Shown: positions 44,159-53,572, numbered from the stretch's first letter. The stretch: 64,000 bases of DNA from Mesorhizobium sp. M8A.F.Ca.ET.218.01.1.1 (GCF_004791165.1 NZ_SRUZ01000015.1:1-64000); one strand, 5' to 3'. The notes: generated by a model from the sequence alone, not told the origin. Translations and numbers: made by a program.

Positions 44159-45595
44159 CTAAGCACTCACCGGCGGCCGCCTGTCCCTCCAAGGCATTTC
44201 CTCTTCGAGCTGCGCCGACGCCGCCAGCACTGTCGCCTCGTCGCCGTAGCGGCCGACCAGCTGCACGCCGATCGGCACGCCGCCTTTCGACCAGCCGAGC
44301 GGCAGCGAGATCGCTGGCTGGCCTGAAATGTTGAACGGGAAGGCAAAGACGGCGTCCGTCCATTTGGCGTTGTAGCGGTCGATGTCCGTCTCCGACATGT
44401 CGTAATAGCCGAACGGGCGCGGCAATTGCGTCAAGGTGGGCGTGACGAAAAGATCATAGCCATTGAGGTCGCCGACAATGTCGCGGCCGACCTGCCTGAG
44501 CTGCTCGACATCGCAGATGTGCCTGATGCCGCTGGTGGCGCGGCCGCGCTCGATGATCGCCCAGGTCACCGCCTCGACATCGCCAGGCGTTACCGGCCGG
44601 CCGATCACCGTTTCGAGATAGTCGAAGGTCGCCGCCGTCTGCACGCAGGTCATGTTGGTGTAGGTCGTCCACACGCCGTTGGCATCGAGCGGCATGTCGT
44701 GCTCGTCGACATCATGGCCAAGCCGCTCCAACGTCGCCACGGTCGCCAGCACCGCAGCCTTCACCTCCGGATCCATGGCCGTGCCGTTGGGCGGCGTGAC
44801 GGTGAAGCCGATGCGCAATCTCTTCGGCGCGCTCGCCGACAGGCTGAGCCAGGACGCATCCGGCACCGGCGGCGTATAGGGCTCGCCGGGCAACGCGCCG
44901 GCGACGGCGTCGAGATAGGCCGCCGTGTCGCGCACCGTGCGCGAGCAGCAGAGAAAATAGGCGCCGCCATACCAATAGTCGCCGAATGGCGCGAGGCTGA
45001 CGCGGCCACGCGACGGCTTCAGGCCCACAATGCCACAACAGGAGGCGGGAATGCGGATCGAGCCGGCGCCGTCGCTTGCTTCCGCGATCGGCACCATGCG
45101 CGAGGCGATGGCCGCCGCCGCGCCGCCGCTCGATCCACCGGGCGTGATGCCTTCCTTCCACGGGTTCTTCGTCGTGCCGTAGAGTTTTGGCTCCGTCGTG
45201 ATCGACCAGCCGTTTTCGGGCGCGTTCGACTTGCCGACCAGCACCAGTCCCGCCGCCTTCATGCGGCGAACGACTTCGGTGTCGAAGTCGGCGACGACGT
45301 CTTTCAGATAGAGGCAGGAATTGGTGTTCGGCGCGCCTTTCCAGGACGAGGCCAGTTCCTTGAGCAGGAATGGTACGCCGGCAAAGGGTGCCGATGTGTC
45401 GACTGTCCGCGCCTGGGCGCGCGCCATGTCGTAGAGGCGGTGGATGACTGCGTTAAGCGCCGGATTCAACCGCTCGACCAGTGTGATCGCCGCCTCGACC
45501 AGCTCCGCCGGCGAAACCTGGCCGCCACGCACCAAGCTGGCCAGGCCGAGCGCATCGGACTCGGCGTAGGTTTTCAACAGGCTGTCGGTGATCAT
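44159..45595 (-). CDS. Amidase (amidase signature family)
   Basis: A 478-residue hydrolase of the amidase signature family, which cleaves a carboxamide to acid and ammonia. The Ser-cisSer-Lys triad is visible: Lys in VPFLLKELA, the glycine/serine-rich PGGSSGGAAAAIASRM, and the nucleophile in SDGAGSIRIPASCCGIVGLK. The ATG at 45595 is chosen because GGGAGAGAGAC lies just upstream. Substrates of this family range from aryl amides to carbamoyl compounds and cannot be read from sequence. It is the most distal gene of the minus-strand series that includes the Gfo/Idh protein and the ABC transporter, but repeats separate them, so co-transcription is uncertain. Confidence 0.9.
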   Translation of the reverse strand: MITDSLLKTYAESDALGLASLVRGGQVSPAELVEAAITLVERLNPALNAVIHRLYDMARAQARTVDTSAPFAGVPFLLKELASSWKGAPNTNSCLYLKDVVADFDTEVVRRMKAAGLVLVGKSNAPENGWSITTEPKLYGTTKNPWKEGITPGGSSGGAAAAIASRMVPIAEASDGAGSIRIPASCCGIVGLKPSRGRVSLAPFGDYWYGGAYFLCCSRTVRDTAAYLDAVAGALPGEPYTPPVPDASWLSLSASAPKRLRIGFTVTPPNGTAMDPEVKAAVLATVATLERLGHDVDEHDMPLDANGVWTTYTNMTCVQTAATFDYLETVIGRPVTPGDVEAVTWAIIERGRATSGIRHICDVEQLRQVGRDIVGDLNGYDLFVTPTLTQLPRPFGYYDMSETDIDRYNAKWTDAVFAFPFNISGQPAISLPLGWSKGGVPIGVQLVGRYGDEATVLAASAQLEEEMPWRDRRPPVSA

Positions 45596-45633
45596 GTCTC
45601 TCTCCCAATTCTCGATGCCAATTGCCGACGTTG

Positions 45634-45814
45634 GCACTGCCCCTCATCCGCCTGCCGGCACCTTCTCCCCGTATAGTGACGGGGAGAAGGAGGCTGTCGC
45701 GATCGTCGGCGCTCTTTCTGCAACGCTGGTGATTGGCGAAATCATCAGCGACCGCGTTTTTCTCCCCGTCCCTATACGGGGAGAAATGCCCGGCAGGGCA
45801 ATGAGGGGCAGCGC
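45634..45814. repeat. Type B intergenic palindromic repeat pair
   Basis: The arms are GCACTGCCCCTCATCCGCC with CTCCCCGTATAGTGACGGGG at the left, and CTCCCCGTCCCTATACGGGG with GGCAATGAGGGGCAGCGC at the right. The spacer holds GTGATTGGCGAAAT. It fills most of the gap between the amidase and the oxidoreductase gene (45596-45910). Confidence 0.85.
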
Positions 45815-45910
45815 GAACCTGAAACGATTGTCCCTGTGGAGGCTCCAATCTTTGCCCTGGAAGATCAGGCCGTGCCGGCACCTCCTCCAGCGCCAGCGGC
45901 CGGATTTGCG

Positions 45911-46999
45911 TCAGCCCAGCTCGACCGTCCGCCCCAGCTCGATGCTCTGTTCCGCCGCGAGCACGATGCGCAAGCTGTTGACCGCCGCGTCCATCTGCTC
46001 GGTCAGATCGAGGTCCTCGCGGATAGCGCTCAGGAAGAAGGCCTGCTCGCGGTCGCACAATTCCTGATGGCCGGGCTCGTCCTCCATGCTGACGATCTCG
46101 TCCGGTTTCTTGAAATTCTTGTCGCCGTCGACCGCGGCATAGTGGATCTTGAGCGCATCGGTCTTGGTGTGGCGATCGATGTCGGCGGAGTTCGACACTT
46201 CAGCGTCGGAAGCGGTGCTGGCGGCTTGCCCGGCGACGATCGACACCGCACCCTTCGGCCCGACGACGTCCTTCACGAAATAGGCCGTCTCGCTCATCAT
46301 CGGCCCCCAGCCGGCCTCGTACCAGCCGACCGAGCCGTCGTCGAAGGTGACGTGCAGGTGGCCGTAATTCTGCTTGTCGGCCTCTGCCCACAATTTGGCG
46401 CCGATGCCGTGCACGCGGACCGGCTTCGCGCCGGTCAGCTGGCACATGACGTCGACATAGTGCACGCCGCAATCGACGATCGGGATCAGCGAATCGATCA
46501 GGTTCTTGTGCCAGTGCCACGCGCTGCCGCTGCTCTGCTGGTTGAGGTTGAGGCGCATCACCAGCGGCTTTCCCAACGTTTTGCCGACCTCGATGAATTT
46601 GATCCACGAGGGATGGACGCGCAGGATATAGCCGAGCACCAGCTTGCGGTTTTTCGCCCGCGCGGCGGCCACCACCTTCTCGGCATCCTGGATGTTGGTC
46701 GCGAGCGGCTTTTCCATGAACACATGGCAGTTGGCCGCGATCGCCTTCAGCGCGTATTCGGCATGCGTGTTGGGCCAGCTGTTGATCGAGACGGCGTCCG
46801 GCTTGGTCTCCTTCAGCGCCACGTCGAAATCTTCGTAGAGCGGATAGCCGGCAAGTTCGGCTGGGATCTTGGTGTTGCTCTTGATCGAGCGGCTCATGAT
46901 GCCGACGATCTGAAAACCCTCGGAGCGGTGATAGGCGCTGGCGTGCGACGCACCCATATTGCCGAGACCCACCACCAGCACTTTTACCTTGTCGGCCAC
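45911..46999 (-). CDS. Gfo/Idh/MocA-family oxidoreductase
   Basis: A 362-residue NAD(P)-dependent dehydrogenase. The N-terminal Rossmann fold starts KVLVVGLGNMGASHASAY; the family EKP motif is in HVFMEKPLAT. The C-terminal alpha/beta domain carries the substrate-site residues in VDCGVHYVDVMCQLTG (Asp and His of the GxDxxxH type) and is followed by GWYEAGWGPMMSE. Members oxidise sugars, inositols or related polyols, but some act on other hydroxyl compounds. It lies between the amidase and the ABC transporter genes in the same direction. Confidence 0.9.
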   Translation of the reverse strand: MADKVKVLVVGLGNMGASHASAYHRSEGFQIVGIMSRSIKSNTKIPAELAGYPLYEDFDVALKETKPDAVSINSWPNTHAEYALKAIAANCHVFMEKPLATNIQDAEKVVAAARAKNRKLVLGYILRVHPSWIKFIEVGKTLGKPLVMRLNLNQQSSGSAWHWHKNLIDSLIPIVDCGVHYVDVMCQLTGAKPVRVHGIGAKLWAEADKQNYGHLHVTFDDGSVGWYEAGWGPMMSETAYFVKDVVGPKGAVSIVAGQAASTASDAEVSNSADIDRHTKTDALKIHYAAVDGDKNFKKPDEIVSMEDEPGHQELCDREQAFFLSAIREDLDLTEQMDAAVNSLRIVLAAEQSIELGRTVELG

Positions 47000-47080
47000 T
47001 ACTGCCTCCCGTTCCTGATTGAATCGTGCGCGGCGCGCTGCCGCCCTTGTTGCTTCGTCCAGAGCAAATCACGCCAGGTT

Positions 47081-47243
47081 GGCGCCGCCCCTCATTGCCC
47101 TGCCGGGCATTTCTCCCCGTATAGTGACGGGGAGAAAGTAGCTGGCCGCAACGTTAGCGATTGGCGAAATCATCGACGCGAGCGCCCCTCTCCCCGTCAC
47201 TATACGGGGAGAGGATGCCGGCAGGCAGGTGAGGGGCGGCGCC
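47081..47243. repeat. Type B intergenic palindromic repeat pair
   Basis: The arms are GGCGCCGCCCCTCATTGCCC with CTCCCCGTATAGTGACGGGG at the left, and CCCCGTCACTATACGGGGAG with GGTGAGGGGCGGCGCC at the right. The spacer has GCGATTGGCGAAATC. It lies just downstream of the substrate-binding protein gene and could act as its terminator. Confidence 0.85.
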
Positions 47244-47263
47244 GACTTCGGCAATTGCCGGTG

Positions 47264-48427
47264 CTACTTCACCGCCGAATCGAACAGATGCGCCTTGATC
47301 TTCTCGACATCGAGCGCGGCGAAGCCTTCCGACAGTTTGACGCCGTCGGCATCAGCCTTGACCTTGGCCTTGTCGAAGTCGTTAGCGGCCGGGATCAGGT
47401 CGTTGGTGCAGACATCCTCGGCCTTCACCGGATTGGTGATCTGGCCGATCTTGTGGATCTCGTCGAAGAAGCCCTGCCAGCTCGCCATGTCGTGCGAGCC
47501 CCAGCCGCCGCGCTTGTCCATGTCGCCACGGAAGACGTTGATCTGCTGCAGGATCGAGGTGGTGCCGAGTTCCGGCCCGAGATTCTTGGCCAGCGTCGGG
47601 AACTGCTCGAACACCGCCTCGACCGCCGCGCGCGGATTTTGATACCCGAACTCCAGGCCCATCGCCCAGCCGCGCAGGTACTTTTCCAGGAATGCCTTCT
47701 TGTCGGGATCGGCGAGGTCGGCGGCGCGCACGACGAAGGTGTTGGCGGGCAGCTTGGAGTTCTTCACGCCGAGCCAGTATTCGAAGTCGAGACCCTTGGC
47801 GATCCATTCTGCGCGCAAGCCTTCCCATGACAGCGCCGCGTCGCCCTGGCCGCCGGCAAGCGCGGTGCCCCAGGTCGGCCAACCGGCCTCGACATATTTG
47901 ACCTTCTTGATGTCGACGCCTTGCGCGGCCAGCAGCGGATCGGTGATCGACTGCCAGGCGGCGGAACCGAGCAGGATGGTCTTGCCTTCGAGCTTCTTCA
48001 GGTCGTTCGAGCCCTCGCCCTTGCGGAAGGCGATGGAGAACGTGTCGCGCGCGCCCATGTGGAACACCGACTTCAGCTTCATGCCGTTCTGGATGGCGAA
48101 GGAGAACACGCCGGGCGAGGGAAAGCCCATGTCGGCCTGGCCGACATCGACGAACTTCACCGTTGCCGTGCCGTCGGACGGTCCCGGCTGCATGTCGGTG
48201 TCGAGCCCATCGAAATAGCCGGCCTTCTTGGCCGCCCAGTAGGGATAGTCGTCGAGCACTTCGAGCGTGCCGCGCGGCGAGATCCAGGTGAATTTTCCAT
48301 AGGCCTCGGCCTTGGCCTCGAGGCCCGACGCGCCGAGCGCGGTCGCCGTCACCAACCCGGCGCCGGTGACCTGCAGGAAGGTACGGCGGCTCATTCCCGC
48401 CTTGTGGATGAAATTGTCGTTGGTCAT
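47264..48427 (-). CDS. ABC transporter substrate-binding protein (SsuA/THI5-like)
   Basis: A 387-residue periplasmic binding protein with a Tat-type signal (SRRTFLQVTGAGLVTATALG). The mature part is of the NMT1/THI5/SsuA type: KFTWISPRGTLEVLDDYPYW, AAKKAGYFDGLDTDMQPGPS, VKFVDVGQADMGFPSPGVFS and ILLGSAAWQSITDPLLAAQG. This family delivers sulfonates, nitrate, taurine, pyrimidine precursors of thiamine and many aromatic or heterocyclic compounds. The permease gene follows upstream with a 67-base gap, so the three genes form an ABC importer. Ligand unknown. Confidence 0.9.
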   Translation of the reverse strand: MTNDNFIHKAGMSRRTFLQVTGAGLVTATALGASGLEAKAEAYGKFTWISPRGTLEVLDDYPYWAAKKAGYFDGLDTDMQPGPSDGTATVKFVDVGQADMGFPSPGVFSFAIQNGMKLKSVFHMGARDTFSIAFRKGEGSNDLKKLEGKTILLGSAAWQSITDPLLAAQGVDIKKVKYVEAGWPTWGTALAGGQGDAALSWEGLRAEWIAKGLDFEYWLGVKNSKLPANTFVVRAADLADPDKKAFLEKYLRGWAMGLEFGYQNPRAAVEAVFEQFPTLAKNLGPELGTTSILQQINVFRGDMDKRGGWGSHDMASWQGFFDEIHKIGQITNPVKAEDVCTNDLIPAANDFDKAKVKADADGVKLSEGFAALDVEKIKAHLFDSAVK

Positions 48428-48494
48428 GGCATTCCCCTTTTTGTTTGATGTTGGTCAGTCGCCCGTCTCCGGGGCGCGGTCATTGCCCTCTGCT

Positions 48495-49337
48495 TCAAGC
48501 CTCCCAGCTCGCCCATTTCTTGCCGATGAGGAAGAACAGCACGTAGATCAGGATGCCCAGCATCGACAGGATCAGCACCACGGCGAAGAATTGCGGCATC
48601 TGGATCATCGACGAATAGGTGGTGAGCCGGTTGCCGAGGCCGAAGCCGCCGCCGACCATCTCGGCGCCGACCGCCGTGAGCAGGCCGAAGATGGCGCCGA
48701 TCATCAGCCCGACCAGGATCATCGGCAGCGCCATCGGCGCGCGGATCTTCCAGAAGATCTGCAAGGTGCTGGCGCCGTAGGATCGTGCCAGCGCGATCTT
48801 GGCGCTGTCGACGCGGCGGAAGCCGGTGGCGGCGTTGATCATCACCATCGGCCCGGCTGCCAGCGCCACCGCGATGATACGCGGCGTGTAGCCGAAACCG
48901 AAGCGCAGGATCAAAAGCGGCACCAGCGCCAGCATCGGCGTGGTGACGAGCAGCAATATGTAGGGCGCGACGATCTTTTCCGCGAAGGGGAACTGGGTGA
49001 TGACGGCGGAGAGCACCAGCCCGATCACCGCGCCGATGGCAAAGCCGGACACCAGCTCGACCAGCGTGTAGCCAAGATGCGGCGCGATCAGCGGAAACTC
49101 GTCGAACAGCGCATAGCCGATCGAGCTCGGCGGCGGCATGATGTAGAGCGGCACGTGAAACAGCCGCAGCGCCAGTTCGATGCCGCCGATGATGATGACG
49201 GCGACGGCGAGGATGGCCGCCACCTCCTTGCCCGACTTGATGCCGGGGCCACTGGCGAAGGCCGAAAGGTTGCTCAGGCTGACATCCTGTCCATCACCTG
49301 ATTTCGACTTGGAGAATTCGGGAATGGCGTCGCTCAC
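48495..49337 (-). CDS. ABC transporter permease (SsuC/TauC type)
   Basis: A 280-residue inner-membrane protein with about six hydrophobic segments. The EAA loop that contacts the ATPase is visible in IALARSYGASTLQIFWKIRA followed by PMALPMILVGL. The start is a GTG at 49337 that overlaps the ATPase stop (GTGA), so the two are translationally coupled. The frame is open further upstream but there it only shadows the ATPase gene. The N-terminal 30 residues are hydrophilic (PEFSKSKSGDGQDVSLSN) and cytoplasmic. Confidence 0.92.
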   Translation of the reverse strand: MSDAIPEFSKSKSGDGQDVSLSNLSAFASGPGIKSGKEVAAILAVAVIIIGGIELALRLFHVPLYIMPPPSSIGYALFDEFPLIAPHLGYTLVELVSGFAIGAVIGLVLSAVITQFPFAEKIVAPYILLLVTTPMLALVPLLILRFGFGYTPRIIAVALAAGPMVMINAATGFRRVDSAKIALARSYGASTLQIFWKIRAPMALPMILVGLMIGAIFGLLTAVGAEMVGGGFGLGNRLTTYSSMIQMPQFFAVVLILSMLGILIYVLFFLIGKKWASWEA

Positions 49338-50161
49338 GGCCTGATCCTCACGATCTCGGCACTCGGGCGTTCCGGCGCCTTCGGCCTGGTGCGCTCGCCG
49401 ACAATGTCCATCTTGATCCGGTTGGTGAGGTCGAAAACCTCCTTCGTCGCCATGATCTCCAGCGAACGCGGCCGCGCGAACGGCACGCGATATTCCTTGG
49501 CGACTTTGCCCGGCCGCGCGCTCAGCACGACCACGCGGTCGGAGAGAAAAATCGCTTCCTCGATCGAGTGGGTGATGAAGACGATGGTGGTCTTGGTGTC
49601 GAGCCAGATCTCCTCGACCAGCCGGTTCATCTCCTCGCGGGTAAAGCTGTCGAGCGCGCCGAACGGCTCGTCCATCAACAGCACCGAAGGCTTCAGCGCC
49701 AGCGCCCGCACGATCGCAGCCCGCTGCTGCATGCCGCCCGAGAGCTCGCGCGGGAACTTCCCGCCGAAGCCGTCGAGACCGACGCGGTTCAGGAGATGCG
49801 CGATCCAGGCGCGGTCGGGTTTTTCGCCCTTGATCTCGAAGGGAAAGCGGATGTTGGCGTCGAGATTGCGCCACGGCAAAAGGTTGGCTTCCTGGAAAAC
49901 GATACCGATATCGGGATGCGGCCCGGTGATCGCCTTGCCGTCGAGCCGGATTTCGCCGCTGGTCAGGCTGTGCAAGCCCGACATTGACCACAGCAGCGTG
50001 GTCTTGCCACAGCCCGACGGGCCGACGATCGAGACGATTTCATTGGCCCTGACGTCGAGGCTGCAGCGGTCCAGCGCCAGGAGGTCGCCTGACGCCGTGT
50101 GATAGATCTTGGTCGCTGCCTGCACGCCAAGCTTCGGCGTTGTTGCTTCGCCCGCGTTCAT
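49334..50161 (-). CDS. ABC transporter ATP-binding protein (SsuB/TauB type)
   Basis: A 275-residue ABC ATPase. It has Walker A GPSGCGKTT, Q-loop VFQEANLLPW, signature LSGGMQQR, Walker B VLLMDEPFGALD and the switch His in IVFITHSIEEAI. The ATG at 50161 is chosen because GAGGGGCGG lies directly upstream; an in-frame ATG ten codons earlier has no RBS. It is the first gene of the transporter operon and diverges from the RpiR-family regulator, with candidate operators in between. Confidence 0.93.
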   Translation of the reverse strand: MNAGEATTPKLGVQAATKIYHTASGDLLALDRCSLDVRANEIVSIVGPSGCGKTTLLWSMSGLHSLTSGEIRLDGKAITGPHPDIGIVFQEANLLPWRNLDANIRFPFEIKGEKPDRAWIAHLLNRVGLDGFGGKFPRELSGGMQQRAAIVRALALKPSVLLMDEPFGALDSFTREEMNRLVEEIWLDTKTTIVFITHSIEEAIFLSDRVVVLSARPGKVAKEYRVPFARPRSLEIMATKEVFDLTNRIKMDIVGERTRPKAPERPSAEIVRIRP

Positions 50162-50209
50162 CCGCCCCTCGGAGATTGCGTGATGATCCAATAGGTCATC
50201 AGACTGCCA

Positions 50210-50233
50210 GAAATCAGTGTGTAACTATCCTAC
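50210..50233. promoter_or_regulatory. Candidate operator near the ABC ATPase start (weak)
   Basis: GAAATCAGTGTG followed by TAACTATCCTAC shares its ends (GAAATC, GTGT and TCCTAC) with the element at 50323-50344, but the centre differs and is two bases longer. It lies about 50 bases upstream of the ATPase ATG. It may be a second site for the divergent regulator. Confidence 0.3.
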
Positions 50234-50322
50234 TTTGCTGTCAAGCGCCGGTGGTGGTAAGCGTATCATCAGAATCTAGGATATGTGTTAGCCGGTTGTT
50301 TTTATGATATTTTCTTTGCCTT

Positions 50323-50344
50323 GAAATCCGTGTTGCTTTCCTAC
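50323..50344. promoter_or_regulatory. Candidate operator GAAATCCGTGTTGCTTTC
   Basis: This element shares 17 consecutive bases (GAAATCCGTGTTGCTTT) with 55319-55335 and lies in the 314-base divergent region between the transporter and the RpiR gene. That whole region is AT-richer than its surroundings (for example GGTTGTTTTTATGATATTTT) and should contain the promoters of both units. Confidence 0.55.
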
Positions 50345-50475
50345 ATAGTTAGACAAGCGCACGCGGTGCCGTCCTTGCGGCACGCATCGGTTGCAACAGT
50401 GCCGGGCGCATGGAACGACGGCGTGCAAACATGATAAGAGGTCAGGTCGAAAACGGGCTAGGGAAGACCGCCTTC

Positions 50476-51414
50476 ATGACCGAAGCTGCCAGCCATCCGA
50501 TCGCGGACGAAGAGGGAGCCGGGGGCGAGCCTGTCCGGCGCATTCCCGACATCATCTCGCTCGTCAAGGATTCCTACGCGGAATTGCGCCCGGCCGAACG
50601 CCGCGTCGCCGATGTCGTGCTCGAAAATGTCAAATACGCCGTCGACGCCTCCAACGCCGCCCTTGCCCAGCGCGCCGGCGTCAGCGAGCCGACGGTGACC
50701 CGTTTCTGCCGCGCCATCGGCTGCGAGGGCGTGCGCGACTTCAAACTGAAGCTGGCACAGAGCCTCGTCGTCGGCGCGCTCTATCTGGACACCTCGCCGG
50801 CCAGGGAGGGCGACACCGGCATGCCGTTCTGGAACGCGGTGTTCGGCGAAGCGCGCCGGGCACTGCAGGAGGCCGAGCGGCAGCTCGATCCGGGTGAGCT
50901 GGAAAAGGCAGCCGAGCTGATCGCCCGGGCCCGGCAGGTCACCGTGTTCGGGCTCGGCGGCAGCTCTTCGGCGCTGGCGCAGGAAACCCAGTACCGGCTG
51001 TTTCGCTATGGCATCTCGATCAGCGCCCAATGCGACCCCTATCTGATGCGCATGACCGCCTCGACGCTGAAGCCTGGCGACCTGGTGATCGCCATCTCGG
51101 CGACCGGGCGAACGCGCGAAGTGATCGAGGCCGTCGAACTCGCCAAGCACTACCGCGCCAACGGGATCGCCGTGACGGCGCCCGACACCGAGCTCGCCCG
51201 CGCCTGCGACGTCAGGCTGACGGTCGCCGTGCCCGAATATCCCGACACGCTGAAGCCGACCGCCTCGCGCTATGCCTTCCTGGCAATGATCGACCTTTTG
51301 GCGGTGGCCTCGGCCTACAAGCTCGACGGCTCCGCCCGCGAGACGGTCCGCCGCATCAAGTACAACGCCCAGATCCACCGCACGGGCAAGGAAATGGAGC
51401 CGCTCGGAGATTGA
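50476..51414 (+). CDS. RpiR/MurR-family transcriptional regulator
   Basis: A regulator of about 312 residues. The N-terminal helix-turn-helix of RpiR type is in LRPAERRVADVVLENVKYAV followed by DASNAALAQRAGVSEPTVTR and FCRAIGCEGVRDFKLKLAQS. The C-terminal SIS domain (VTVFGLGGSSSALAQETQYR, DLVIAISATGRTREVIEAVE) binds phosphosugars in typical members. I favour the ATG at 50476, which has AGGGAAG upstream; in-frame ATGs at 50410 and 50431 lack an RBS. It is divergent from the ABC operon and directly upstream of the flavin monooxygenase, and so probably controls both; the shared element at 50323 and 55319 is a candidate binding site. Confidence 0.88.
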   Translation: MTEAASHPIADEEGAGGEPVRRIPDIISLVKDSYAELRPAERRVADVVLENVKYAVDASNAALAQRAGVSEPTVTRFCRAIGCEGVRDFKLKLAQSLVVGALYLDTSPAREGDTGMPFWNAVFGEARRALQEAERQLDPGELEKAAELIARARQVTVFGLGGSSSALAQETQYRLFRYGISISAQCDPYLMRMTASTLKPGDLVIAISATGRTREVIEAVELAKHYRANGIAVTAPDTELARACDVRLTVAVPEYPDTLKPTASRYAFLAMIDLLAVASAYKLDGSARETVRRIKYNAQIHRTGKEMEPLGD

Positions 51415-51422
51415 TGAGGCGT

Positions 51423-51574
51423 TCTTCCTTCTCCCCTTGTGGGAGAAGGTGTCGCCGAAGGCGACGGATGAGGGGTGTTCCAGCTTGGCACCGACGGCAC
51501 CCCGTGGCGCACCCCTCATCCGTCTCGGCGCTGCGCGCCGATCCACCTTCTCCCACAAGGGGAGAAGGAAGAAG
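51423..51574. repeat. Type C intergenic palindromic repeat pair
   Basis: The arms CTTCCTTCTCCCCTTGTGGG with AGAAGG at the left and CCTTCTCCCACAAGGGGAGA with AGGAAG at the right are inverted. Inner blocks GGATGAGGGGTG and CACCCCTCATCC are also complementary. It fills the gap between the RpiR gene and the monooxygenase; its right end lies just before the monooxygenase RBS. Confidence 0.85.
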
Positions 51575-51587
51575 AAAGAGGGAAGAA

Positions 51588-53378
51588 ATGCTCGAAATAG
51601 CACCGACGAAACAGGCCACCGCATGGCTCGACTCCCTGGCGCAAGCGCTGGCAGCCGGCGATGCGCTCGCCGCGGCCAACCTCTTCGTCGACGATTGCTA
51701 CTGGCGCGACCTGCTGACCTTCACCTGGAACGTCACGACGATGGAAGGCCGCGAGGCCATTATCGCCATGCTCAAGTCAACGCTGGCGACCACCAAGCCA
51801 ACGGCATGGCGGATCACTGGCGAGGCGACCTCGGACGAAGGCACGATCGAAGCCTGGTTCACCTTCGAGACCGCCGTGGCTTCCGGCCAGGGCATCATGC
51901 GGCTGCGCGATGGGCGCTGCCGCACCCTGTTCACGGCGATGACCGACCTCAGGGGGTTCGAGGAGCGCAAGGGACCGGCGCGGCCGCTCGGCGTACGCCA
52001 CAAGGCCGACCCCCAGCGCGAGACTTGGTCGGAGGCGCGGGCACGCGAGACGCGCGAGCTCGGCGTCTCGGAGCAGCCCTATTGCCTGGTCATCGGCGGC
52101 GGCCAGGGCGGCATCATGCTCGGCGCACGGCTGCGTCAGCTCGGCGTGCCCACCATTATTATCGAGAAGAACGCAAGGCCGGGCGATTCCTGGCGCAACC
52201 GCTATCGCACCCTCGTGCTGCACGATCCGGTCTGGTACGACCATCTGCCTTACATTCCCTTCCCCGACAACTGGCCCGTCTTCACGCCCAAGGACAAGAT
52301 GGGCGACTGGCTGGAAATGTACACGCGCGTCATGGAGCTGAATTACTGGGTCGCCACCAGGTGCCTCAGCGCCAGTTACGACGAGGCGGAGAAAGAATGG
52401 ACCGTGGTGGTCGATCGCGTCGGCCAGCGCATCACGCTGAAGCCGAAGCATATCGTCTTTGCCACCGGCGCCTATGGTCCGCCGCGCAAGATCGAGCTGC
52501 CCGGCGCGGACCAGTTCAAGGGCGAACTGCTGCATTCCAGCCAGTATGCCAGTGGCGAGAAATTCCGCGGCAAAAAGGTCGCTGTCATCGGCGCGGCCAG
52601 CTCCGGGCATGACGTCTGCGTCGATCTCTGGGAGAGCGGCGCCGACGTCACCATGATCCAGCGCTCGCCGACCACCGTGGTCAAGTCGGACACGCTGATG
52701 CAGGTCGGCTTCGAGATCTTTTCGGAGGATGCGCTGGCGCGCGGCATCACCACCGAAAAGGCCGACATGATCGTCGCCTCGACGCCGTTCGCGCTGGTGC
52801 CCAAGGGCCAGCGCGCGCTCTACGACGTCATCCGCGCGCGCGACGCCGCTTTCTATGAACGGCTCGCCGCTTCAGGTTTCGCGCTGGATTTCGGCGACGA
52901 CGAAACCGGCCTGCTGATGAAGGCCTACCGCACCGGCTCCGGTTACTACATCGATGTCGGGGCTTCGGACCTGATCATCGACGGCAAGGTCGGCATCCGC
53001 AGCGGCGTCGCCATCAAATCACTGACGCCGAAAGGCATCCTGTTCGAGGACGGCAGCGAACTCGAGGCCGACGCCATCGTCGCCTGCACCGGCTACCAGT
53101 CGATGAACGAGAATGTGGCGGCGCTTGTCTCGCGCGAGGTCGCCGACAAGGTCGGCCCCTGCTGGGGCCTCGGCTCCGGCGTCAAGGGCGACCCCGGCCC
53201 CTGGCAAGGCGAATTGCGCAACATGTGGAAACCGACCGCACAGGAAGCCCTATGGTTCCACGGCGGCAATCTGGCCCTGTCGCGATTTTATTCGAAGTAT
53301 GTCGCGCTGCAGATCAAGGCGCGGATGGAAGGGATCGATACGCCGGTTTATGGCAAGCCTAGTAACGCCAGGCAGTGA
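51588..53378 (+). CDS. Flavin-containing monooxygenase with N-terminal NTF2-like domain
   Basis: A 596-residue fusion. Residues 1-130 are an NTF2/SnoaL-like domain (ALAAANLFVDDCYWRDLLTF, ITGEATSDEGTIEAWFTFET). The remainder is a two-dinucleotide-fold flavoprotein: FAD site CLVIGGGQGGIMLGARLRQL, the FMO/BVMO-type motif FKGELLHSSQY, NADPH site KKVAVIGAASSGHDVCVDLW and the late ATG-like CTGYQSM. Such enzymes oxygenate N, S or C-C bonds next to carbonyls. The ATG at 51588 follows AGAGGGAAGAA. It sits directly downstream of the RpiR gene, separated by a repeat. Substrate unknown; the locus suggests a nitrogenous compound. Confidence 0.9.
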   Translation: MLEIAPTKQATAWLDSLAQALAAGDALAAANLFVDDCYWRDLLTFTWNVTTMEGREAIIAMLKSTLATTKPTAWRITGEATSDEGTIEAWFTFETAVASGQGIMRLRDGRCRTLFTAMTDLRGFEERKGPARPLGVRHKADPQRETWSEARARETRELGVSEQPYCLVIGGGQGGIMLGARLRQLGVPTIIIEKNARPGDSWRNRYRTLVLHDPVWYDHLPYIPFPDNWPVFTPKDKMGDWLEMYTRVMELNYWVATRCLSASYDEAEKEWTVVVDRVGQRITLKPKHIVFATGAYGPPRKIELPGADQFKGELLHSSQYASGEKFRGKKVAVIGAASSGHDVCVDLWESGADVTMIQRSPTTVVKSDTLMQVGFEIFSEDALARGITTEKADMIVASTPFALVPKGQRALYDVIRARDAAFYERLAASGFALDFGDDETGLLMKAYRTGSGYYIDVGASDLIIDGKVGIRSGVAIKSLTPKGILFEDGSELEADAIVACTGYQSMNENVAALVSREVADKVGPCWGLGSGVKGDPGPWQGELRNMWKPTAQEALWFHGGNLALSRFYSKYVALQIKARMEGIDTPVYGKPSNARQ

Positions 53379-53385
53379 AGCTGCT

Positions 53386-53569
53386 GATCTCCCCCCTCGT
53401 GGGGGAGATGGCCGGCAGGCCAGAGGGGGGCGCTGTCCCGCCGGCCTCTCAGCCGATTGCAATTGCGCTTGGCACAGGTTCTTTGCAGGTCGCAGGATGG
53501 CCAGGGTTTGCGTTCCTTCGCGCCCCCCTCTGCCCTGCCGGGCATCTCCCCCACGAGGGGGAGATTGGC
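53386..53569. repeat. Type A intergenic palindromic repeat pair
   Basis: The left arm is GATCTCCCCCCTCGTGGGGG and the right arm is CCCCCACGAGGGGGAGATTG, with outer GGCCAGAGGGGGGCGC and GCGCCCCCCTCTGCCC. It lies between the convergent monooxygenase and amidohydrolase genes and ends three bases before the amidohydrolase stop. Confidence 0.85.
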
Positions 53570-53572
53570 TGA

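Noticed and set aside
48495..49991. A fused 498-residue permease running through the ATPase gene
   Set aside because: The upstream half is an out-of-frame shadow of the ATPase. The GTG at 49337 overlapping the ATPase stop gives a normal-length permease.
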